From an uncultured Bacilli bacterium (GTDB lineage: Bacteria > Bacillota_I > Bacilli_A > RF39 > UBA660), in assembly GCA_947626425.1 (NCBI GenBank), contig CANQRX010000033.1:1-14344 (forward strand): 14,344 nucleotides of DNA, written 5' to 3'. The notes beneath the pieces are model-generated. The model was not told the DNA's origin, made no database searches, and was given only the letters and a program-made list of their open reading frames with translations. The translations under genes were made by a program, and so were the position numbers. Of the stretch, positions 7,050 to 12,924 are shown in pieces (position 1 is the stretch's first letter; every line of letters begins with the position of its first letter).

Positions 7050-7125
7050 GACGGAGTCTAAAAGTATCGTAAAATACAAAAAGGTAATATAATATTGCTA
7101 AAATAAGCATAGTAATGTAGTTCTC
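7050..7125 (-). pseudogene. Transposase-like C-terminal remnant in element 1
   Basis: The minus strand encodes ENYITMLILAILYYLF followed by VFYDTFRLRQ, running into the inverted repeat. The same peptide (ENYFTMLILAMLYYLF, then a frame slip) is readable in the third copy near 7980-8050. This suggests it was once coding and is the end of the parent transposase. Confidence 0.4.
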
Positions 7126-7242
7126 TTAAAAAGATATTATCATAAATTTTAAAAATTTAGTAACCAAAATTTTGTCTAATTAAAAATATAGTTTTGAATA
7201 ATCTCGTCATAAATCGAAAAATTATTTATTTCAGTATTACTA

Positions 7243-7341
7243 TTAAGACATTGGCTTTTTCTTTTTCTTTAGATATTCGTTATATTGCTTATCCCACATA
7301 AATAGGGCATTTTTATTTATTCCGATAAATTTGTACTCCGT
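7243..7341 (-). pseudogene. Coding remnant at the other end of element 1
   Basis: An open stretch of 32 codons beginning inside the inverted repeat: TEYKFIGINKNALFMWDKQ, then YNEYLKKKKKPMS and a stop. The matching part of copy 3 (about 8070-8158) reads SKFIGIN...GDKQ before a stop, so both copies preserve fragments of one ancestral ORF. Not recognised as a named family. Confidence 0.4.
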
Positions 7342-7342
7342 C

Positions 7343-7350
7343 TATGTGTT
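7343..7350. repeat. Target-site duplication TATGTGTT, right copy
   Basis: Exact partner of 7042-7049 at the right edge of the 293-bp element. Confidence 0.75.
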
Positions 7351-7371
7351 ATAAAAGTAAGTCTAAAATTA

Positions 7372-7400
7372 TTGTATTAAAAAACGATATTTGCTATAAT
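7372..7400 (+). promoter_or_regulatory. Promoter of the type I toxin transcript
   Basis: TTGTAT (7372-7377), a 17-nt spacer and a perfect extended -10, TGC-TATAAT (7392-7400). It is the clearest plus-strand promoter in the window, with a predicted leader of about 55 nt before the toxin ATG. Confidence 0.75.
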
Positions 7401-7461
7401 TTCAAAGGAATATTTAACAGTTGAGTGCTTGCCAACTTCTTGAAGGAAGGAGGCTGATAGT

Positions 7462-7575
7462 ATGTCTAAGAAAGATTTTTTTATTTTAACTTATTCTTAT
7501 TATCTTTTTACTAATAGCCTTACTTTTTACTTTTGTAATATAGTAATTCTATGTAAAAGAAAAGCACTCAATTAA
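7462..7575 (+). pseudogene. Type I toxin-antitoxin small hydrophobic toxin, apparent +1-nt frameshift
   Basis: A very strong ribosome-binding site (AAGGAGG, 7447-7453) lies 8 nt before the ATG. Read straight, the ORF gives 37 residues starting MSKKDFFILTYSYYLF, with a broken-up hydrophobic profile. If one T is removed near 7491-7492, the reading becomes MSKKDFFILT followed by ILIIFLLIALLFTFVI and a stop at 7541-7543: a 26-residue single-helix membrane peptide of the TxpA/holin-like toxin kind. The leader segment TTGAGTGCTT (7421-7430) is perfectly complementary to AAGCACTCAA (7562-7571) in the 3' region, the long-range 5'-3' pairing seen in type I toxin mRNAs. A hairpin terminator and a candidate antisense promoter follow. 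Likely a TA locus inactivated by a frameshift or carrying a base-call error; alternatively the 37-residue ORF is the real product. Confidence 0.6.
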
Positions 7576-7604
7576 ACAAGATTAAGTGCAAACCCATTTA
7601 TGGT

Positions 7605-7648
7605 GAGTACTAAAACACTGTGATGTTAAGTATTCCCTTTTTTATTTT
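7605..7648 (+). terminator. Intrinsic terminator of the toxin transcript
   Basis: GAGTACT (7605-7611) pairs with AGTATTC (7629-7635) over 7 bp including one G-U, with an inner AACA/TGTT extension, followed by CC and T6-A-T4 (7638-7648). It ends the plus-strand transcript that starts near 7407. Confidence 0.65.
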
Positions 7649-7654
7649 ATGCAA
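7627..7654 (-). promoter_or_regulatory. Candidate antisense (antitoxin RNA) promoter
   Basis: TTGCAT (7654-7649), a 16-nt spacer and TACTTA (7632-7627) on the minus strand. It would drive an RNA convergent with and overlapping the 3' half of the toxin mRNA, as expected for a type I antitoxin. The -10 is poor, so this is a weak call based mainly on position. Confidence 0.3.
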
Positions 7655-7715
7655 GTTTCCTTGACATATTCATCATAACAAAAAAACACCTTTTTTACAA
7701 GGAATTTTCAATTGC

Positions 7716-7771
7716 GACAGTGTCTAAAAGTATCAAAAAAATACAAAAAGGTAATATAATATTGCTAAAAT
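7716..7771. mobile_element. Truncated transposon end, copy 2
   Basis: 56 bp beginning GACAGTGTCTAAAAGTATC and continuing AATATTGCTAAAA, aligned with the left ends of copies 1 (7050) and 3 (7973). Similarity stops abruptly at about 7771, where the Abi-like coding sequence begins on the minus strand. The rest of the element is missing. Confidence 0.65.
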
Positions 7772-7839
7772 TCATTGATAATAACATTTTTAGTTTCCAA
7801 ATAATTAAGTAATTCCTCATTAGTTTTATATTCTTTCAG
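7765..7839 (-). pseudogene. 5' stump of an Abi_2-family (AbiD/AbiF-like) gene
   Basis: Abi_2 proteins are HEPN-type RNases of abortive infection and toxin-antitoxin systems. Only the first 24 codons remain: LKEYKTNEELLNYL, then ETKNVIINEF and a stop that lies in transposon copy 2. The pattern K-x-Y-K-[ST]-x-E-E-x-x-x-x-L-x-x-[KR]-x-[VI]-I-I closely resembles the N-termini of Abi family proteins as I know them. AAAAGGAGG (7857-7849) lies 9 nt before the first codon, which is CTG instead of the expected ATG, a further sign of decay. The catalytic HEPN region is entirely gone, so no activity is expected. Promoter and hairpin upstream are intact. Confidence 0.6.
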
Positions 7840-7861
7840 ACTATTATACCTCCTTTTAAAT

Positions 7862-7904
7862 AAAAAATGACCTAGGGCTTCAAAAGTTTCCTAGGTACCG
7901 CTCG
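7862..7904 (-). ncRNA. Short hairpin RNA/terminator upstream of the Abi stump
   Basis: From the promoter at 7911-7939 transcription would start near 7904. It meets ACCTAGG (7896-7890), a 13-nt loop, and CCTAGGT (7876-7870), a perfect 7-bp stem, followed by CA and T6 (7867-7862). The result would be an RNA of about 40 nt ending in a terminator, placed between the promoter and the Abi ribosome-binding site. A structured RNA motif associated with abiF genes has been described; I recall this from general knowledge and cannot verify a match to its consensus. It could also be a simple attenuator. Confidence 0.5.
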
Positions 7905-7910
7905 ATATAA

Positions 7911-7939
7911 GATATATCAAATATTATAGATTGTGTCAA
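7911..7939 (-). promoter_or_regulatory. Promoter of the hairpin RNA / Abi remnant
   Basis: A perfect TTGACA (7939-7934), a 17-nt spacer and an extended -10, TGA-TATATC (to 7911). It is well conserved although the gene downstream is broken, so the hairpin RNA may still be made. Confidence 0.65.
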
Positions 7940-7972
7940 TACTCTTTGAATTATACATACTTTTTGAATTAT

Positions 7973-8165
7973 GCCGGATTCTAAAAGTATCAAAAAAATA
8001 CAAAAAAGGTAATATAACATTGCTAAAATAAGCATAGTAAAGTAGTTTTCTTAAAAAAATATTAAATTTACTAAAACAGCGGTTTTTCCTTTTTCTTTAG
8101 CTTTTCTCTATTGCTTATCCCCAAAATATGACATTCTATTTATTCCGATAAATTTGGACTGTGTG
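7973..8165. mobile_element. Degenerate transposon copy 3, ending inside yqfD
   Basis: 193 bp alignable to the two ends of the 293-bp element. The left part (TTCTAAAAGTATC..., AATATAACATTGCTAAAATAAG) matches 7054-7110, and the right part (TTATTCCGATAAATTTG...) matches about 7318-7335. The middle is shorter. The inverted repeats have drifted (GCCGGATT and ACTGTGTG) and no target duplication is visible, so it is older than copy 1. Its right end supplies the last codons of yqfD. Confidence 0.65.
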
Positions 8166-9303
8166 TGTCTAAATCACTATCTAGTGTAAATTCTTGTTGT
8201 TTCCCTATTTGTTCTAAAACAGCGACAAAAAATTGGACTTCTAAATAATCATCAGTTTCATTTTGACTTAATATTTTTTGATTTAAAATTTCTTCATCTT
8301 CTTGTAAAGTTAATTTAATTTTTTCTTGCATTTTTGTTGTTGCTTCATCTAATAGTTCAGCTTCGTTTTTTTCTATAATAGTGTTTACTACTTCTTTTTG
8401 TTTGGCAAAAAAAACTTCGGTATTAAAAATTTTAAAAAGTGATTTTGTTTCCGTTTGATAATTTTCTAAGCGACTTCGAAAAAGAAAATCATTGTAAGAA
8501 TTATTTTTAAGCAAGATATTCCATCTAATTTTACCGGTTTCTTTAGATTCCATCCTTTTTTTCGGAACTTTTATGGTAGCTTTATACCAAACCTCAGCAT
8601 AAGCTTTTCCACTCGCACATAAAACTTCTTTTGTCTCCTCATCTTTTTTTAAAATTCCGGTGACAATTATATCCCCTTTTTTTACATAATCATTGGTCTT
8701 TAATAAAGCTTCGCCTTTCGAATAAATTAATTTTTTTAAGATGCCATCTTTCGTCGCCACCAAGTGACACCTTTCCATTTTTTGTTCTTCTTCTTTTAAT
8801 TTCCGTTCTTCGACTCGCACATAATAATTCATGCCTTGCGTTTCAATTTCTAACCATTCTAATCGGTCTGGATATTGGTTTAAAATTTCTTTTTTAATTT
8901 GCTCTAATTCAGAAAATGATTTTTTCCAAGTATTTTTTTTAATGCCTTTCTCGGCTAAAGCAGTTGTTAATAAATCTCGAATATCTTTATTCGAATGGAT
9001 AACTTCAACTTTAACAATAATATGAGTTAAGAAAAAGAAAAGAAAAAGTCCTAAAAGACTACTTATAATAAAGAAAAAATATTTTTTAAGAAATTTTTTG
9101 ATTTTTGGTGTTCCCGTTGCATCTTCAACTCTTACTTTAGCAAAATACATTTTTGATACTTTAGGATAATCTGCAGCCGCAATTTTAAATAAACATCTTT
9201 TTGATGATGTTACACTTTCATAAATAACAATATTTTGTTTGTAACATTTTAGCAAGAAACGATCTTGTTCTTTTTGATTAATGCTTATCCAAAAATAATT
9301 CAC
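8140..9303 (-). CDS. yqfD: Sporulation protein YqfD (C-terminus altered by a transposon end)
   Basis: Membrane protein of the YqfD family (SpoIV-linked stage in spore formers; the exact biochemical role is unknown). 387 residues, close to the roughly 400 of B. subtilis. There is an N-terminal cytoplasmic domain (1-74), one membrane segment (about 75-97, FFFIISSLLGLFLFFFL) and a long extracytoplasmic part with the family's A-x-x-G-I-K-x-x-T-W segment (about 116-126) and the V-x-x-G-D-I-I-V-x-G motif. It starts at GTG, overlapping the yqfC stop as GTGA, so it is translationally coupled. The last residues (about THSPNLSE) are read from the right end of transposon copy 3, so the native end has been replaced or shortened. 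Presence of yqfC-yqfD suggests a spore-forming or recently spore-forming ancestor. Confidence 0.88.
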   Translation of the reverse strand: MNYFWISINQKEQDRFLLKCYKQNIVIYESVTSSKRCLFKIAAADYPKVSKMYFAKVRVEDATGTPKIKKFLKKYFFFIISSLLGLFLFFFLTHIIVKVEVIHSNKDIRDLLTTALAEKGIKKNTWKKSFSELEQIKKEILNQYPDRLEWLEIETQGMNYYVRVEERKLKEEEQKMERCHLVATKDGILKKLIYSKGEALLKTNDYVKKGDIIVTGILKKDEETKEVLCASGKAYAEVWYKATIKVPKKRMESKETGKIRWNILLKNNSYNDFLFRSRLENYQTETKSLFKIFNTEVFFAKQKEVVNTIIEKNEAELLDEATTKMQEKIKLTLQEDEEILNQKILSQNETDDYLEVQFFVAVLEQIGKQQEFTLDSDLDTHSPNLSE

Positions 9304-9542
9304 TCTGTAAACCTCATTTCCTTAATATTACCTTGAATTAAAATTTCATTTTTCGTTAATTTTAAAACCCGAAATTCACTACCTAAAATATCCAACTTAA
9401 ATTTTTCTAATTGGAGAGAAACATTTTGATCATTTAAGGTTAATATATCAATAAAATTAAAAATATGAACATTACTACCCCATATGTCGATGAAATAATC
9501 TTGATCAAATAAAAAATTTTTTATTGATTTATATAGATGCAT
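9300..9542 (-). CDS. yqfC: Sporulation protein YqfC (YabP/YqfC family)
   Basis: Small cytosolic protein of 80 residues in the YabP/YqfC family, found in spore formers and usually paired with yqfD. The body matches the family pattern: VHIFNFIDILTLNDQNVSLQ followed by a L-x-I-x-G-S-x-F segment (LDILGSEF) and the closing EILIQGNIKEMRF. The ATG at 9542 has AGGTGAGG directly upstream. It overlaps yqfD by 4 nt. No clear vegetative promoter lies between it and the upstream terminator; TTTACT about 40 nt upstream has no good -10 partner. Control by a sporulation sigma factor would be in keeping with the family but is not visible to me. Confidence 0.85.
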   Translation of the reverse strand: MHLYKSIKNFLFDQDYFIDIWGSNVHIFNFIDILTLNDQNVSLQLEKFKLDILGSEFRVLKLTKNEILIQGNIKEMRFTE

Positions 9543-9582
9543 AACCTCACCTACCTAAATATATGTGTAATATTTTAAAAAA

Positions 9583-9610
9583 AGTAAAAAAATAGGCAAT
9601 AAACCTATTT
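9583..9610 (-). terminator. Intrinsic terminator after the 180-residue gene
   Basis: AAATAGG (9610-9604), a 7-nt loop and CCTATTT (9596-9590) form a 7-bp stem followed by T-rich sequence (TTTT, AC, T7). It begins within the stop codon of the gene at 9609-10151 and separates it from yqfC. Confidence 0.8.
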
Positions 9611-10151
9611 AAACTTCATCTTTCTTTCGTTGTAAATTGGGATTTTTTCCTATTAAGTTTTTTTCTATTTCATATTGTTGATAAAACAAATATCTAAACA
9701 ATCTTTGATCATGATAACTTAAATTTTCGTAAACATCTAAAAATGTATCTGGTAATGCCTTTAAAGACAAAATCGCGTGTTTTAATTCTTCATTAATATA
9801 GTTTTTACCTAATAAATAATATAAATTACTGTAAATAGTTCTTGCATAACTAGGAAAGTTCGTTTTGTTAGCCAAAATAAATTGTCTAAAGTCATAGGTA
9901 AAAATTAAACCATCTGTAATAAGAGGTGTAGTTTTATCTTCAACCCATTTGCCTTGGCGATTTTTAGCAATGCTTAAAGTATCATGTATAACATCTAAGT
10001 AAGGAATAATATTTGAATTTTTAATTTGTTCCATTAATTCTTTCGGACTATAAGTAGTAGTTAAATTATCAATCATTTTTAAATCCATTGGAAAACCGTA
10101 ATTTTCTTGTTTACTACGTTTTACAATTATTCCATATTGTTCACTATTCAT
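9609..10151 (-). CDS. Uncharacterised 180-residue protein
   Basis: I do not recognise this protein. From the ATG at 10151 (GGTGA 5 nt upstream; earlier in-frame starts lack a ribosome-binding site) it encodes 180 residues, soluble in appearance, with no signal peptide or membrane segment. The first third contains YGIIVKRSKQENYGFPMDL; the middle has KEELx-like helices and RQGKWVEDKTTPLITDGLIF; the C-terminal half looks helical (YARTIYSNLYYLLGKNYI, ELKHAILSLKALPDTFLDV) and ends in a charged tail, NLQRKKDEV. It is a single-gene unit with its own near-consensus promoter, overlapping the yfhO stop, and its own terminator, so it is expressed apart from both neighbours. Confidence 0.75.
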   Translation of the reverse strand: MNSEQYGIIVKRSKQENYGFPMDLKMIDNLTTTYSPKELMEQIKNSNIIPYLDVIHDTLSIAKNRQGKWVEDKTTPLITDGLIFTYDFRQFILANKTNFPSYARTIYSNLYYLLGKNYINEELKHAILSLKALPDTFLDVYENLSYHDQRLFRYLFYQQYEIEKNLIGKNPNLQRKKDEV

Positions 10152-10176
10152 TACAATCACCATCACTTAAGTTAAG

Positions 10177-10205
10177 ATAATAATATATAACCTCCAAAAT
10201 GTCAA
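10177..10205 (-). promoter_or_regulatory. Strong promoter of the 180-residue gene
   Basis: A perfect TTGACA (10205-10200), a 17-nt spacer and TATTAT (10182-10177). The -35 box overlaps the stop codon of the YfhO gene (10204-10202). The leader is about 20 nt. Confidence 0.75.
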
Positions 10206-12673
10206 CTACCCCGCTTCTTTCTCATTTTTAAGATAAAAGTGACCGAACTTAAAAAGGAAATAATTATTCCTAATTTTAAACCTTTAACATGATAAATAAA
10301 TTCTACCTGATGATCACCCTTCTCTAATTCCAAACCAATTATTCCATTTAAGTATTTTTCATAAGGTTGTTCTTGCCCATCAACTTTTATAATAATTGAA
10401 TCATCATAAGGAATAGTTAACAATAGCAAATTTTTTCCATCAGTTGTGGTTATTTGCCCTGTAAAACCATAATGATTTACCTTAATATTATATAGACGAT
10501 TTTCATTTAAATAATTTAATATTTTCACAAAAATTTCTTGATTAACATATGTTAATTGCCCAAGTTGTTTAGTAGCATAATCTAAACCAACTGGTAAAGT
10601 TATTTCCACTTGTAGTTGATTATTTTTTAAAATAGTAATACTTTCTTTTTCACTTTCATAAGGATAAGTCTTAACTATATCACTAAAATAAATTTTTTGA
10701 TTATTATTATCTGTACTAAACTGTCCTCTTAAGAAATTTATTCTTGCCACCACCGACTCATCAAAAGAATAAACTAATTTAATTTTTCCTTCTTTGCTTT
10801 TATCAATTTTTTCATAATTGTAATCACTATTTTCTACATTTGTTAAAGTAATTTTAGGCTTGCCTTCTTTGGCCTCAATTAAAATATTAGTTAAATCAAA
10901 TAAAGTTTCTTCGATGCTTAATATTCTATTTTTTAATTTTTCTTTTAAATTGTTTGATACCGCAAAACCAAGGCTTTTAATATAATAATCATTTTCCTTA
11001 GATACGGGAATATATCTTTTTTCATAATTAATAACTCTTTTAATTCCTAGAAAGGCATCCATTAATAGAGCTGGTTGATAACAATAATAATGAGCATAAC
11101 CATAACCAGTATTAATATTGTAAAGAGGAATAAATTGATTAATATTATTATTAAATATCGATGAATAAAAACTTACCCCATTTAAGTTATAAAACATACT
11201 ATCATTTTGCCCATAAAGTATTTCGCTTCGACTAAACTCTTCATCATTGATTTTTTCAGAGAGTCGCGAAAGACTCTTAATTTTCTCTTTTTCTTCATCC
11301 ACAAGAATCGGATTATATCCATTATAAGATTGATTAATATTAAGATCCCAAACAGTATTAGTTAATATTTCTATAAAAATAATAATGTATAAAAGAAAAG
11401 CATATTTTTTAGTTTTATAAAACTGTAAATAAACAATAATTAAAAAAACCATAAATAAAATTGCTATTTTTTGCATTTGACTAATAGTAGGATAATTTTT
11501 AAAAATTAAACAACCCATTATTACTAATATTAAACTTATAAAAGCTATTATTTTTGATTTTCCTAAAACCTTTAATTTTTGATTTTCCATATAAGTTTGA
11601 TATGCTAAACTTATATAGAAAAAAGAAAAACAAAAAACAAACCTTCCTGGATTACCTACCGGCAATTGAAAAACATGCCAAGTAAGATAAAAAGGATATA
11701 AAATCATTGATAATAAATAAATACCTGTTACAACTAACAAAGATCTTTTTAAACGTTCATTACCATTTTTATTTATAATAGTTAAAATTGTCGAAACAAC
11801 AATAAAAAGGCTAGTATAAATTGGTAAAGAATAATTCGAATAATCAAGGCGACTTGACGATAATGGAGCAAGACGATAAAGACTTAACAAACCATCAATA
11901 TTAATATTAAAGATTTTTAAAATATCAAAATATCCACTTCTTCCCTGCATAAAACTAAAAGCTGTCGGAATTAAAATAAAAGAAGCAGTGAATCCACTTA
12001 AAATAGAAGTAAGAAAAAAGTTTTTAATTATTTTTTTCTCCTTTTCATAAGGTAAACTCTCATTATATAAAATAAAGAAAAAATAAATTAACGAAAAAAG
12101 ACAAACTATATAACCTGTGTAATAATTAAAAATAATTGCTAATGTTAAAGAAAAATAATACAAAACATCTCTTTCTTCTTTTATTAATTTTTTTAAACCA
12201 AGCATAACTATAGGTAACATATAGATAGCATCTAAAAATTGATAATTAAAATGATAAAGTGTTGTGAATCCCGATAAAGCATAAATAGTTGAAAAAATTA
12301 AAGAACATCTAGTTTCTTTTTTTTGATAATTTAAAAATAAATTCATTGTTAATCCCATTAAACCAATTTTTATCAAAATTAATATTACAAAAAACAGATC
12401 AAAATTTTCCTTTTTAAAAAAGAAATAAATAATATTTAATGGCGACATTAAATAGGTTGTTAAAATATGATAAAAGTTCATTCCTAAACCAATATTAAAG
12501 GTAAAAATGTTCATTTGTTTTAAACCTTCAAAAAAAGCTGGATATTGATTTAATGCATCGCTTATCCGTAAAGAATAATTACCAAAAGGATATAAATGCA
12601 AAAAAAACATAGCCAATGTAAAAAGAATTAAAGGAATTAAAAAAGATAATAAATAATGACATACTTTTTTCAT
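10202..12673 (-). CDS. YfhO-family multi-pass membrane protein (putative GT-C glycosyltransferase)
   Basis: 823 residues from the ATG at 12673, chosen because AAAGGG lies 9 nt upstream; an in-frame TTG at 12691 is closer to no good site. YfhO-family proteins are thought to be GT-C-fold enzymes that transfer sugars from lipid carriers to cell-surface polymers such as lipoteichoic acid. Seen here: an N-terminal helix, then an extracytoplasmic segment with SLRISDALNQYPAFFEGLK and NIGLGMNFY, the family's typical first-loop region with an acidic residue; about a dozen hydrophobic helices up to about residue 440; a large extracytoplasmic domain (about 445-790); and a last helix (about 797-815) before a basic tail, KMRKKRGS. 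Asp in RISDALNQ is a candidate catalytic residue (inference). It lies downstream of two surface-protein genes but has its own promoter. Substrate unknown. Confidence 0.85.
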   Translation of the reverse strand: MKKVCHYLLSFLIPLILFTLAMFFLHLYPFGNYSLRISDALNQYPAFFEGLKQMNIFTFNIGLGMNFYHILTTYLMSPLNIIYFFFKKENFDLFFVILILIKIGLMGLTMNLFLNYQKKETRCSLIFSTIYALSGFTTLYHFNYQFLDAIYMLPIVMLGLKKLIKEERDVLYYFSLTLAIIFNYYTGYIVCLFSLIYFFFILYNESLPYEKEKKIIKNFFLTSILSGFTASFILIPTAFSFMQGRSGYFDILKIFNINIDGLLSLYRLAPLSSSRLDYSNYSLPIYTSLFIVVSTILTIINKNGNERLKRSLLVVTGIYLLSMILYPFYLTWHVFQLPVGNPGRFVFCFSFFYISLAYQTYMENQKLKVLGKSKIIAFISLILVIMGCLIFKNYPTISQMQKIAILFMVFLIIVYLQFYKTKKYAFLLYIIIFIEILTNTVWDLNINQSYNGYNPILVDEEKEKIKSLSRLSEKINDEEFSRSEILYGQNDSMFYNLNGVSFYSSIFNNNINQFIPLYNINTGYGYAHYYCYQPALLMDAFLGIKRVINYEKRYIPVSKENDYYIKSLGFAVSNNLKEKLKNRILSIEETLFDLTNILIEAKEGKPKITLTNVENSDYNYEKIDKSKEGKIKLVYSFDESVVARINFLRGQFSTDNNNQKIYFSDIVKTYPYESEKESITILKNNQLQVEITLPVGLDYATKQLGQLTYVNQEIFVKILNYLNENRLYNIKVNHYGFTGQITTTDGKNLLLLTIPYDDSIIIKVDGQEQPYEKYLNGIIGLELEKGDHQVEFIYHVKGLKLGIIISFLSSVTFILKMRKKRGS

Positions 12674-12734
12674 ACAACCAATCCCTTTCAATAAAAAGTT
12701 CTTATTCTTAATACATTAAAACTTATCTTTTTTA

Positions 12735-12743
12735 ATTATATCA
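12735..12743 (-). promoter_or_regulatory. Extended -10 promoter of the YfhO gene
   Basis: TGA-TATAAT with a perfect -10 at 12740-12735. No good -35 box lies at 16-18 nt, but the extended TG motif may compensate. Predicted leader about 55-60 nt. Confidence 0.55.
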
Positions 12744-12924
12744 TAGGTTTAAATTCCTTTTGTAAAAGTTTTTTAAGTTTTAAAACAGAAATATCAATTC
12801 AGTTTAATTTAGCATTAAAATAAACTTTCAAAATTAAATACCAAAAACACATTAAAAAAATTTATTTTGTAAAAAAAAACATCAAAAAATTATTAAAAAT
12901 TTTTCAATGTCCTTTCTATAACTA

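Larger units (their letters stand above)
7050..7342. mobile_element. MITE-like non-autonomous transposon (293 bp)
   Basis: The ends are perfect 8-bp inverted repeats, GACGGAGT (7050-7057) and ACTCCGTC (7335-7342), with weaker match further in (TCTAAAAG against the complement TACAAATT). It is flanked by the 8-bp direct repeat TATGTGTT. No full transposase is present; the minus strand keeps two coding-like pieces, one at each end. The left-end sequence recurs at 7716-7771, and both end sequences recur at 7973-8165. It is best read as an internally deleted insertion sequence moved by a transposase supplied elsewhere. I cannot name the parent IS family with confidence. Confidence 0.7.
7035..8139. 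other. Decayed mobile/defence island between yqfD and vanZ
   Basis: A stretch of about 1.1 kb without an intact ordinary gene. In order it holds a complete MITE-like element (7050-7342), a plus-strand type I toxin locus (7372-7648), a 56-bp second transposon piece (7716-7771) abutting an Abi_2 gene stump (7765-7839), the RNA and promoter upstream of that stump (7862-7939), and a third transposon copy (7973-8165) running into the 3' end of yqfD. In B. subtilis this interval carries phoH and yqfF, which are absent here. Confidence 0.7.

Noticed and set aside
7661..7708. TTGACA at 7661-7666 as a plus-strand promoter
   Set aside because: No acceptable -10 box at 16-18 nt downstream (AAACAC), and no ORF follows on that strand.
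7042..8165. CRISPR-like array from the three related repeats
   Set aside because: The repeats are long, unequal and irregularly spaced, and show inverted ends and a target duplication, so they are transposon copies.
12770..12924. AT-rich runs between yfhO and paralogue 2 as a structured RNA or terminator
   Set aside because: Only poly-A/poly-T runs and short palindromes such as AAAAATTTTT are seen; no stem of convincing strength followed by a clean T-run.
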